From Cronobacter muytjensii ATCC 51329 (lineage in GTDB: Bacteria > Pseudomonadota > Gammaproteobacteria > Enterobacterales > Enterobacteriaceae), in the NCBI RefSeq assembly GCF_001277195.1, contig NZ_CP012268.1, forward strand, positions 1,116,001 through 1,180,000: 64,000 nucleotides of DNA, written 5' to 3'. Position 1 is the first letter of the stretch. Each line of letters opens with the position of its first letter. Under the pieces are notes generated by a model. It was not told where the DNA came from and did no database searches. It saw only the letters and a list, made by a program, of their open reading frames with translations. The position numbers and the translations under genes were made by a program. This document shows positions 24,847 through 33,233 of this stretch, piece by piece.

Positions 24847-26208
24847 TTATTTGCTGTGTGGATTTCGGGTGGTCTGGCCAGAGAAATTGCGCATCAGTAG
24901 CGCATATTCCAGTGTTAAATCCTCCGGAACCGGCATCCAGATGGTGTATCCATCTCCCGGCGCCACGTCCATTTTCTCGCCTTTGGCATTTTCCATATGT
25001 TCCAGCGTAAAGCTGATATTGCCCTGCGGCGTCATCAGCTCCAGGCTATCGCCGAGAGAGAATTTATTTTTCACCGCCACGGCCGCCAGAGCCCCGTTGC
25101 GCTCGCCAGTGAATTCGCCGACAAACTGCTGACGATCCGATACCGAATAACCATATTCATAATTCTGATAGTCGTCATGGGTGTGACGACGCAGGAAGCC
25201 TTCGGTATAGCCGCGATGCGCCAGGCCTTCCAGCGTTTCCAGCAGGCTCGGGTCGAACGGTTTGCCTGCGGCGGCGTCGTCAATCGCGCGGCGATAGACC
25301 TGGGCTGTGCGCGCGCAGTAGTAGAACGACTTGGTACGCCCTTCAATTTTCAGCGAGTGAACGCCCATTTTCGTCAGCCGCTCGACGTGCTGAATGGCGC
25401 GCAGATCTTTGGAGTTCATGATGTAGGTGCCGTGCTCGTCTTCGAACGCGGTCATATACTCGCCAGGGCGCTGCGCCTCTTCAATCATAAAGACTTTGTC
25501 GGTCGGCGCGCCGATACCGAGCGTCGGCTCGACGGTTTGCACCGGGATCGGCTCATGGATATGGACGATATTGCCGATGCTGTCTTCTTTGCCTTCCTGA
25601 ACGTTATATTCCCAGCGGCAGGCATTGGTGCAGGTGCCCTGGTTCGGATCGCGCTTGTTGATGTAGCCGGAAAGCAGGCAGCGGCCGGAGTAGGCCATGC
25701 AGAGCGCGCCATGCACGAAAATCTCCAGCTCCATTTCCGGCACCTGTTCGCGGATTTCGGCAATCTCTTCCAGCGACAGTTCGCGGGAGAGAATGACACG
25801 CGTCAGCCCCATCTGTTGCCAGAACTTCACCGTCGCCCAGTTGACGGCGTTAGCCTGCACCGAAAGATGGATATCCATCTGCGGGAAGTGCTCGCGCACC
25901 AGCATGATCAAACCCGGATCGGACATAATCAGCGCGTCCGGCCCCATGTCGACCACTGGTTTGAGGTCGCGAATAAAGGTTTTCAGCTTGGCGTTGTGCG
26001 GCGCGATATTCACCACCACGTAGAATTTTTTGCCAAGCGCGTGGGCTTCGTTAATGCCGATCTGCAAATTTTCGTGGTTGAATTCGTTATTGCGCACGCG
26101 CAGCGAATAGCGCGGCTGACCGGCGTACACGGCGTCAGCGCCATAGGCGAAGGCGTAACGCATATTTTTCAGCGTTCCCGCCGGTGAAAGGAGTTCGGGT
26201 TTAAACAT
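24847..26208 (-). CDS. trhP: tRNA hydroxylation protein TrhP (YegQ)
   Basis: 453 residues, the E. coli length. It is a U32-family protein that takes part in prephenate-dependent hydroxylation of uridine 34 in tRNA (ho5U, precursor of cmo5U). It begins MFKPELLSPAGTLKNMRYAF and carries the family cysteine cluster in ALCMAYSGRCLLS, then NQGTCTNACRW. Its paralogue TrhO/RlhA-type U32 proteins share this pattern, but position next to cyaR and yegS identifies yegQ. In E. coli yegP separates it from baeR; here that space is occupied by the 227-bp repeat. Confidence 0.94.
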   Translation of the reverse strand: MFKPELLSPAGTLKNMRYAFAYGADAVYAGQPRYSLRVRNNEFNHENLQIGINEAHALGKKFYVVVNIAPHNAKLKTFIRDLKPVVDMGPDALIMSDPGLIMLVREHFPQMDIHLSVQANAVNWATVKFWQQMGLTRVILSRELSLEEIAEIREQVPEMELEIFVHGALCMAYSGRCLLSGYINKRDPNQGTCTNACRWEYNVQEGKEDSIGNIVHIHEPIPVQTVEPTLGIGAPTDKVFMIEEAQRPGEYMTAFEDEHGTYIMNSKDLRAIQHVERLTKMGVHSLKIEGRTKSFYYCARTAQVYRRAIDDAAAGKPFDPSLLETLEGLAHRGYTEGFLRRHTHDDYQNYEYGYSVSDRQQFVGEFTGERNGALAAVAVKNKFSLGDSLELMTPQGNISFTLEHMENAKGEKMDVAPGDGYTIWMPVPEDLTLEYALLMRNFSGQTTRNPHSK

Positions 26209-26346
26209 GATGGACTCGTTCTGATGTCAGGTCAGAGCCGCTTCAACATTGAAGCGGTGGGGGGCGCGTTTACCCCCACGTTAAGGGCGGGAATTGTAGC
26301 GCCAGCGGCGCAGGGGTGCAAACCGTTACGGGGCTTATGGGCGTGA

Positions 26347-26573
26347 GGCGGGTGCGCTGCGCTTACGCACCCTACGAAACTACGAAACCCAATGCCAACG
26401 CCGTGTGTTTTCCCGTGCGGCTGCCCTTTGGCCGCGAGCCGGGATGGTTAAGGGGGCGGCGGCGAGCCCCCTTAACACGTTCGCGTGAGTAAACGTGACA
26501 GAGAGAATCCGCGCCCTGGCGAACGGAACAGGTCACCGGGCGTGCATATTCCAGGGCCCGGCGTTTCACCCGT
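26347..26573. repeat. 227-bp non-coding repeat, copy B
   Basis: Second copy of the element at 23317-23543, same orientation and same length, starting with the REP-like palindrome. The 11-base-pair hairpin is at 26447-26476. It ends 12 bases before the baeR stop codon, so it also forms the 3' end of the mdt-bae transcript. The hairpin lacks a T run and is not a standard terminator. Confidence 0.85.
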
Positions 26574-26584
26574 GCAGGTCATCT

Positions 26585-27307
26585 CTACACCACTCGGCCG
26601 GCGTCGGCCTCCCAGCGGTAGCCCACGCCGTACACGGCGCGGATAAACGGCTGGTCATCATCGAGCGCTTCGAGCTTGCGGCGCAGGTTCTTGATATGGC
26701 TGTCGATGGTGCGATCGGTCACCACGCGGTAGTCGTCATACAGATGATTGAGCAACTGCTCGCGGGAAAAGACCTTGCCCGGCTCGCTGGAGAGCGTCTT
26801 CAGCAGGCGGAACTCGGCGGGGGTCAAATCGAGCGGCTTCTGCCGCCAGCTCGCCTGGAAACGGCCTTCATCGATAACCAGCGGGCTCTGGGCGGCTTGC
26901 GCCTGCAGGTCGCGCTGCGGCTTGCAGCGCCGCAGGATGGTTTTTACGCGCGCCACCACCTCGCGCGGGCTGAAGGGCTTGCAGATATAATCATCGGCGC
27001 CAATCTCCAGCCCCAGCAGGCGGTCTATCTCTTCAATTCTTGCGGTCACCATCACAATCGGCACTTCTGAAAAGCGGCGTATCTCGCGACACAGCGTCAG
27101 CCCGTCGGTGCCGGGCAGCATCAGATCCAGCAGAATCAAATCCGGCGGCGTCTGGCGCACATAGGGCAACACCTGGTCGCCGTGGTTAATCAGCGTCGGC
27201 GCATAGCTGGCCGCCCGCAGATAATCCACCAGCAGCGCGCCGAGTTTCGGCTCATCCTCAACAACCAGAATGCGTGGGGTTTTGTCGTTAATCGGTAACT
27301 CTGTCAT
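26585..27307 (-). CDS. baeR: Envelope-stress response regulator BaeR
   Basis: 240 residues, the E. coli length. It is an OmpR-type regulator. The receiver has acidic residues in VVEDEPKL and the phospho-acceptor Asp in LILLDLMLPG (about residue 61). The winged-helix DNA-binding domain (about 135-235) includes LTPAEFRLLKTL and the VTDRTIDSHIKNLRRK recognition region. It activates mdtABCD, acrD and spy in response to envelope-damaging compounds. It overlaps baeS by 4 bases (ATGA) and is the last gene of the mdtABCD-baeSR operon. Confidence 0.96.
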   Translation of the reverse strand: MTELPINDKTPRILVVEDEPKLGALLVDYLRAASYAPTLINHGDQVLPYVRQTPPDLILLDLMLPGTDGLTLCREIRRFSEVPIVMVTARIEEIDRLLGLEIGADDYICKPFSPREVVARVKTILRRCKPQRDLQAQAAQSPLVIDEGRFQASWRQKPLDLTPAEFRLLKTLSSEPGKVFSREQLLNHLYDDYRVVTDRTIDSHIKNLRRKLEALDDDQPFIRAVYGVGYRWEADAGRVV

Positions 27308-28728
27308 ACGTCTCCCGGAAGTACGGCATCAAGCGGCAAAGATACGGTAATGCTAACACCGCCTGACGATGAATGATCGGCGCTGATGGTGCCGCCATGC
27401 GCCGACACGATATTGGCGCAGATGGCGAGGCCCAGGCCGGAACCGCCGCTGGCGCGGTTGCGCGAGCCCTCGGCACGGTAAAAACGCTCAAACAGTTTCG
27501 CGAGCTGCTCGTCGCTCACGCCCGGCGCGCTGTCGCTAAAACGCAGCACAAACCGCGCCGCCTGGCATTCGCCCTGAATCAGCAGGCCGCCGCCTGCGTC
27601 TGTATAGCGCAGGCTGTTTTCCAGCAGATTATTAAACAGCTGCATCAGCCGGTCCCGGTCGCCAAACAGCGTGACGCTCTCAGGCATGGAGAGATTCAGC
27701 GTCAGTCCGCGCGCGGCGAAGCGCTCGCGGAACGCGCCGGCGGCCACCTCAATGAGTGTCACTATCTCCAGCGGTTTTTTCTGGTAGGCGAGCGCGCCCT
27801 CGTCGGAGAGCGAAAGCTGATGTAAATCGTCCACCAGTTTGGTCAGCGTGCCCACTTCCGCCTGTAACGAGGCGACGGATTCCGGCGTAAACTGGCGCAC
27901 GCCGTCCTGAATCGCCTCCAGCTCGCCGCGCAGCACAGCAAGCGGCGTGCGCAGTTCATGGGAAATATCCGCCATAAAGGCCTGACGCATCTGCTGATTT
28001 TTCTCAAGCGTGCTGGCAAGCTGGTTGAAATCCTGCGCGAGACGGCCCAGTTCATCCTGGCCTGTGGCGACGACGCGGGTTGTGAAATCGCCCGCCGCGA
28101 GCCGGTGCGTGCCTTCCACCAGCCGTTTTACCGGCGCCAGCAGGCCGCGCGCCAGCAGCAGCGTGGCCGCCGCCGCGAGCAATGTCGAGAGCGCGACGAT
28201 AAGCCAGCTGGTGCGTCGCTGCTGTTTATCGAAATTAATATCGGTGCTGCGTGTCAGGCGCTCCACCGGCGAGGCGATGACCCAGCCGACACGCTTGCCA
28301 TCAACGACAATCGCCCGCCGCGCGCCGTCCTGCGGCACCGGCGAGCGCGGGCCGACCAGCACATTCTGATCGGCGTCCACCACCCAGAACTGCGTGCGCC
28401 AGCCGTGCGGCGGCATATGGGGCGGCGGCCCTCTGTCCGGCGGCGGCGGGCCATCGTGCGCGTTCTCTCGCTCGAAAGAGCGTAAAATCTGGAACACCAC
28501 GCGATCGTTATGGCGCAGGAACCCCCAGTCGCCGTGCTGCTGATACTGATCGCTCAGCGCGTCGCTTAGCAGCGCCAGCCGCTGTTCGTTGCCGTGTTTG
28601 ATGTAGTCGATAAAGCCGCGCTCAAAGCTAAAGCGCACCGCCCAGTGCATCGTAATTAACAGCAGAATGCAGGTGGCGAAAATGGCCAGAAACAGCTTGC
28701 CCATAATGCCGGGCCGCCAGAACCTCAT
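27304..28728 (-). CDS. baeS: Envelope-stress sensor kinase BaeS
   Basis: 474 residues, slightly longer than the 467 of E. coli because of an extra Pro/Gly-rich stretch (PPPPDRGPPPHMPPHG) in the periplasmic loop. Transmembrane helices lie at about 9-31 and 172-193, followed by HAMP. The phospho-accepting His is in DISHELRTPLAVL. The ATPase domain has an N box (NNLLENSLRY) and G boxes (DSAPGVSD, GGSGLGLAI). It phosphorylates BaeR upon envelope stress from indole, flavonoids or metals. It overlaps mdtD and baeR by 4 bases each, so expression is coupled to the efflux genes. Confidence 0.96.
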   Translation of the reverse strand: MRFWRPGIMGKLFLAIFATCILLLITMHWAVRFSFERGFIDYIKHGNEQRLALLSDALSDQYQQHGDWGFLRHNDRVVFQILRSFERENAHDGPPPPDRGPPPHMPPHGWRTQFWVVDADQNVLVGPRSPVPQDGARRAIVVDGKRVGWVIASPVERLTRSTDINFDKQQRRTSWLIVALSTLLAAAATLLLARGLLAPVKRLVEGTHRLAAGDFTTRVVATGQDELGRLAQDFNQLASTLEKNQQMRQAFMADISHELRTPLAVLRGELEAIQDGVRQFTPESVASLQAEVGTLTKLVDDLHQLSLSDEGALAYQKKPLEIVTLIEVAAGAFRERFAARGLTLNLSMPESVTLFGDRDRLMQLFNNLLENSLRYTDAGGGLLIQGECQAARFVLRFSDSAPGVSDEQLAKLFERFYRAEGSRNRASGGSGLGLAICANIVSAHGGTISADHSSSGGVSITVSLPLDAVLPGDV

Positions 28729-30140
28729 GAAGCTCTCCTTTTGCGCCGCGCGATCACGGCATTTTTACTGATATCGTTCGGAACGCGGGCAAAGACGAGC
28801 GCTGGCACGGCGATAATCACCGCCATCCACAGGTACGTCCAGAAGAAGATCCCGTGCGCGTCGCTGCTGTCGGCGGCCAGATGGTTATGGCCAAACGCGC
28901 CAAGCAGCAGGCCTGCGAGGGTTACGCCGAGACTCATGGAGAGCTGCATTACCATCGAGAGCATACTGTTGCCGCCGCTCGCCATCTCATCCGGCAGGTC
29001 GCGCAGCGTCAGCGTGTTCATCGCCGAGAAACGCACCGAGTTGACCATCCCCTGAAAAAGCAGGACTACCGGCAGCAACCAGTACCAGCCCGCCAGCGCC
29101 ACGCCCATAAACAGCAGGCTCGCCAGCGCCAGGCCAAGCGTGGAAGCCACCAGCACGCGGCGATAACCAAAGCGATTGACCACCTGCACCACGATACGCT
29201 TCATCCCCATGCTGCCAAGCACCATCGGGATCATCATCAGCCCGGCGTGAAATGGCGAAAAGCCGAGGCCAATCTGTAAAAAAACCGGCGTCATAAACGG
29301 CAGCATTCCGCTGCCGATGCGCCCGCATAAACTCCCGAGCAGCCCGAGCGAAAAGGTGCGGGTCTCGAAAAGCCGCAGGCTGAACAGCGCCCGCTCGTTG
29401 CCGCGCGCATGCCACAGATAGAGCAACACCGCCGCGCTGCCGCCCGCCACCAGCGCGCCGAGCCCGGCGGCGGAAAGGCCCGTGCTCTTGTAGCCGTCGA
29501 GCGCTATCGTCAGCGCCGCCATGCCGAAGGCGAGCAGCAGAAAACCGGAGAAATCGAAACGCCGGGTCTGCATGGTGTAATTCGGCATCAGCCAGAGCGT
29601 CGCGGCGGCACCCGCGATGCCGACCGGCAGGTTAATGAGAAAGATCCAGTGCCACGAGGCGTACTCCACCAGCAGCCCGCCAAGCGCCGGGCCGAGCAGC
29701 GGCCCCACCTGGCCGGGGAGCGTGACAAACGTCATCGCGGCCATGTATTGTTCGCGCGGAACAATTTTCATCACCGTTAATCTGCCGACCGGCACCATCA
29801 TCGCGCCGCCGACGCCCTGCAACACCCGCGACGCCACCAGCTCGTTGAGCGTTGACGACCAGGCGCAAAACAGCGAGCCGAGCGTAAACAGCACAATGGC
29901 GCAGAAGAAGATATTGCGCACCCCGACGCGATCCGCCAGCCAGCCGCTCGCGGGCAGCATCACCGCCACCGTCAGCACGTAGGAGACGATGACCATATGC
30001 ATCCGCAGCGGGCTCTCCCCGAGGCTTACGGCCATAGAGGGGAGGGCGGTGTTGACGATGGTGGTGTCCAGCGCCTGCATAAAAAAGCCAAAGGCGACAA
30101 TCCACAATTGCCAGCGCACGTTCTGGGGCAGGTCGGTCAT
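28725..30140 (-). CDS. mdtD: MFS transporter MdtD
   Basis: 471 residues, the same as E. coli MdtD. It is a 14-helix (DHA2-type) major facilitator. The family motif LADRVGVRNIFF follows helix 2, and ALDTTIVNTALPSMA is in helix 1, typical of drug:H+ antiporters. In E. coli it is not required for MdtABC drug export and may export citrate-type iron chelators. It lies 3 bases after mdtC and overlaps baeS by 4 bases within the operon. Confidence 0.95.
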   Translation of the reverse strand: MTDLPQNVRWQLWIVAFGFFMQALDTTIVNTALPSMAVSLGESPLRMHMVIVSYVLTVAVMLPASGWLADRVGVRNIFFCAIVLFTLGSLFCAWSSTLNELVASRVLQGVGGAMMVPVGRLTVMKIVPREQYMAAMTFVTLPGQVGPLLGPALGGLLVEYASWHWIFLINLPVGIAGAAATLWLMPNYTMQTRRFDFSGFLLLAFGMAALTIALDGYKSTGLSAAGLGALVAGGSAAVLLYLWHARGNERALFSLRLFETRTFSLGLLGSLCGRIGSGMLPFMTPVFLQIGLGFSPFHAGLMMIPMVLGSMGMKRIVVQVVNRFGYRRVLVASTLGLALASLLFMGVALAGWYWLLPVVLLFQGMVNSVRFSAMNTLTLRDLPDEMASGGNSMLSMVMQLSMSLGVTLAGLLLGAFGHNHLAADSSDAHGIFFWTYLWMAVIIAVPALVFARVPNDISKNAVIARRKRRAS

Positions 30141-30143
30141 AGG

Positions 30144-33100
30144 CTATTCGCTCGCGGTCAGGGTGTCCTCGGGTTTCGCCCGGCGGGTAAAGCGCAGGCG
30201 CAGTCGGTCGAAGAAGAGGTAGACCACCGGCGTGGTATAGAGCGTCAGCAGCTGGCTCATGACCAGCCCGCCGACGATGGTAATGCCGAGCGGCTGGCGC
30301 AGCTCCGCGCCGTCGCCGCTCGCTATCATCAGCGGCAGCGCGCCGAACAGGGCCGCCAGCGTCGTCATCATGATCGGACGAAAACGCAGCAGGCAGGCCT
30401 GAAAAATCGCCTCGCGGGCGTTGAGCTCGCCGCTGCGCTGGGCATCCAGCGCGAAGTCCACCATCATTATCGCGTTCTTCTTCACGATACCAATCAATAG
30501 CATAATACCGATAAGCGCGATGAGGCTAAACGGGGCGTCGAACGCTTCCAGCGCCAGTAATGCCCCGACGCCCGCCGACGGCAGCGTGGAAAGGATAGTC
30601 AGCGGATGCACGTAACTCTCATACAGCATACCCAGCACGATATAGACCGTGGCGATGGCGGCGAGGATCAGGATCACCTGCGAATTCATGGTGTCCTGGA
30701 ACACCTGCGCCGTGCCCGCAAAGCTGCCGCGCACCGACGACGGCACGCCGAGGGAGGTCATGGTGCGGGTGATGGCGTCGCTCGCCTCGGAGAGCGACAC
30801 GCCGGTCGGCAGGTTAAACGCGATGGTCGACGCCGCCGACAGCCCCTGATGGTTCACCGACAGCGGCGCGTTGGCAGGCCGCCATTTGGCGAACCAGGAG
30901 AGCGGAATCGGCTTGCCCTCGCTGTTCATCACAAACATCTGATTCAGCGCGCTGATGTCCTGGGTGTAACGCGGGTCCACCTCCATCACCACTTTGTACT
31001 GGTTCAGCGGCTGGTAGATGGTCGAAATCTGGCGCTGGCCGAACGCGTTATTCAGCAGGCTGTTGGCGTCCTGAACGCTGATCCCTAAGCGCGCCATCGA
31101 TTCGCGATCGTAAACCAGGCTCATCTCCGCGCCGTTATCCTGCTGGTCAGAGTTCACATCGGCGAGCTGCGGCAGCGCGGACAGCGCCTGGCGGATTTTC
31201 GGCTCCCATTCGCGCAGCGCCGCGAGATCGTCTGACAGCAGCGTATACTGGTAGCTGGCGTTCGACTGGCGCCCGCCGACGCGGATATCCTGCACCGCCA
31301 TTAAAAACAGGCTCGCGCCAGGCTCTTTCGCGAGCTTTTTACGCAGCCGGTCGATAACCTGCTGGGCGCTTTCCGTGCGCTCGCCAAGCGGTTTGAGCGA
31401 GATAAACATCATGCCGCTGTTAACCCGGGAACCGCCGGTAAAGCCGGTGACGTTATCCACCGCCGGGTCGTCGCGGATGATTTTCATGAAATCCTGCAAT
31501 TTGCCGCGCATCGCCTGGAAAGAGATGCTCTGGTCAGCCTGAATGCCGCCCATCAGCCGTCCGGTATCCTGTTCAGGGAAAAAGGTTTTCGGGATGGAAA
31601 TATAGAGCCAGACGTTCAGCGCGATGGTGGCGATAAGCACCACGCCCACCAGCCGCGCGTGGTTCAGCACCCAGCCGAGCGAGCGGGCGTAACCTCCCTG
31701 GAGCGCCAGCAGCAGCCGGTTGACGCCGGTGCGGCGGCGCGTCTCCTTCGGCGCGCGGGCTTTCAGCAGCCAGCCGCACATCATCGGCGTGAGCGTGAGC
31801 GACACCACCAGCGAAATCCCGATAGCCACCGACAGCGTCACCGCGAACTCGCGGAACAGCCGCCCCGGTAGCCCGCCCATCAGCAGCAGCGGCAGGAACA
31901 CCGCCACCAGCGACAGGCTCATGGATAGCACGGTAAAGCCCACTTCGCGCACCCCTTGTAGCGCCGCCTGAAGCGGTTTCATTCCGGCTTCCAGATGCCG
32001 CGAGATATTCTCCAGCACCACGATGGCGTCATCCACCACAAAGCCGGTAGCGATAGTCAGCGCCATCAGCGAGAGGTTATTAAGGCTAAAACCGCACAGG
32101 TACATGGCGGCGAAGGTGCCAATAAGCGATACCGGCACCGCGACGGCCGGGATAAACGTCGCGCGACCGGAGCGCAGGAACAGAAAGACCACCAGGATGA
32201 CCAGCGCGACGGAAATCACCAGCGACTGCTCCACCTCTTCAAGCGACGCGCGAATAGTAGGAGAGCGATCCTGCGCTATCTGCATATCAATGGCGGCGGG
32301 GATGGTCTGGCGCAGCGCCGGCAACGCGTCGCGGATGCGGTCCACGGTGTCGATAATATTCGCTTCCGGCAGTTTGCGGATCATCAACAGGATCGCCGGT
32401 TTGGCGTTGGTCATGCCCGCGTTGCGCACGTCCTGCACCGAATCGGTGACCGTCGCCACATCGCTTAACGGCACCGCCGCGCCGTTGTTGTAGTGAATGA
32501 TGAGCGGCTTATATTCCGCCGCGGTTTTCAGCTCGTCGTTCGTCTGTAATTGCCAGCGGCGCTGCGTGTCCTCAATCGCACCCTGCGGGCGGCGCACGTT
32601 GGCGTTGCTGATGGCGCTGCGCACGGCGTCCAGCGACACGCCCTGGTTAAACAGCGCCTGCGGGTTAAGCGCCACGCGCACGGCGGGCAGCGAGCTGCCG
32701 CCCACATCGACATCGCCCACGCCGTCGATTTGCGCGATAGTCTGGGCAAGCTGCGTCGAGGCGTAGTCGTAAAGCTCGCCCTGAGAGTAAGTCTCTGACG
32801 TGAGCGTCAGGATCATAATTGGCGCGTCGGAGGGGTTCGCCTTGCGGTAGGTCGGGCGCGAAGGCATGCCGCTTGGCAGCAGGCTTTGCGCGGCGTTGAT
32901 CGCCGCCTGGACGTCGCGCGCCGCGCCGTTGATATCGCGGTCGAAGTTAAATTCCAGAATGATGCGCGTGCTGCCAAGCGAACTCGACGAGGTCATCTCG
33001 TTGACGCCCGCGATGCGCCCGAGCGAGCGCTCAAGCGGCGTGGCCACCGACGAGGCCATGGTTTCTGGCGATGCGCCGGGCAGCGACGCGCTGACCATAA

Positions 33101-33233
33101 TCACCGGGAAATCGACCTGCGGCAGCGGGGCCACCGGTAGCAGGCGGAAGCCCAGCACGCCGCAGAGCGTCACGGCGACCGAGAGCAGAATGGTCGCCAC
33201 CGGGCGGTAGATAAAGAGCGCGTAAAACTTCAC
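30144..33233 (-). CDS. mdtC: RND efflux pump subunit MdtC
   Basis: 1029 residues (1025 in E. coli), an inner-membrane RND proton antiporter with twelve helices and two large periplasmic loops. Conserved helix-4 acidic residues occur in GFVVDDAIVVLENI. The start is a GTG at 33233 abutting the mdtB stop, and the first residues MKFYALFIYRPVATI match the family. MdtB and MdtC form a heterotrimer (B2C) that exports bile salts, novobiocin and other compounds through MdtA and TolC. Confidence 0.97.
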   Translation of the reverse strand: MKFYALFIYRPVATILLSVAVTLCGVLGFRLLPVAPLPQVDFPVIMVSASLPGASPETMASSVATPLERSLGRIAGVNEMTSSSSLGSTRIILEFNFDRDINGAARDVQAAINAAQSLLPSGMPSRPTYRKANPSDAPIMILTLTSETYSQGELYDYASTQLAQTIAQIDGVGDVDVGGSSLPAVRVALNPQALFNQGVSLDAVRSAISNANVRRPQGAIEDTQRRWQLQTNDELKTAAEYKPLIIHYNNGAAVPLSDVATVTDSVQDVRNAGMTNAKPAILLMIRKLPEANIIDTVDRIRDALPALRQTIPAAIDMQIAQDRSPTIRASLEEVEQSLVISVALVILVVFLFLRSGRATFIPAVAVPVSLIGTFAAMYLCGFSLNNLSLMALTIATGFVVDDAIVVLENISRHLEAGMKPLQAALQGVREVGFTVLSMSLSLVAVFLPLLLMGGLPGRLFREFAVTLSVAIGISLVVSLTLTPMMCGWLLKARAPKETRRRTGVNRLLLALQGGYARSLGWVLNHARLVGVVLIATIALNVWLYISIPKTFFPEQDTGRLMGGIQADQSISFQAMRGKLQDFMKIIRDDPAVDNVTGFTGGSRVNSGMMFISLKPLGERTESAQQVIDRLRKKLAKEPGASLFLMAVQDIRVGGRQSNASYQYTLLSDDLAALREWEPKIRQALSALPQLADVNSDQQDNGAEMSLVYDRESMARLGISVQDANSLLNNAFGQRQISTIYQPLNQYKVVMEVDPRYTQDISALNQMFVMNSEGKPIPLSWFAKWRPANAPLSVNHQGLSAASTIAFNLPTGVSLSEASDAITRTMTSLGVPSSVRGSFAGTAQVFQDTMNSQVILILAAIATVYIVLGMLYESYVHPLTILSTLPSAGVGALLALEAFDAPFSLIALIGIMLLIGIVKKNAIMMVDFALDAQRSGELNAREAIFQACLLRFRPIMMTTLAALFGALPLMIASGDGAELRQPLGITIVGGLVMSQLLTLYTTPVVYLFFDRLRLRFTRRAKPEDTLTASE

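Noticed and set aside
24997..26187. 396-codon rightward open frame opposite trhP
   Set aside because: Shadow of a conserved gene.
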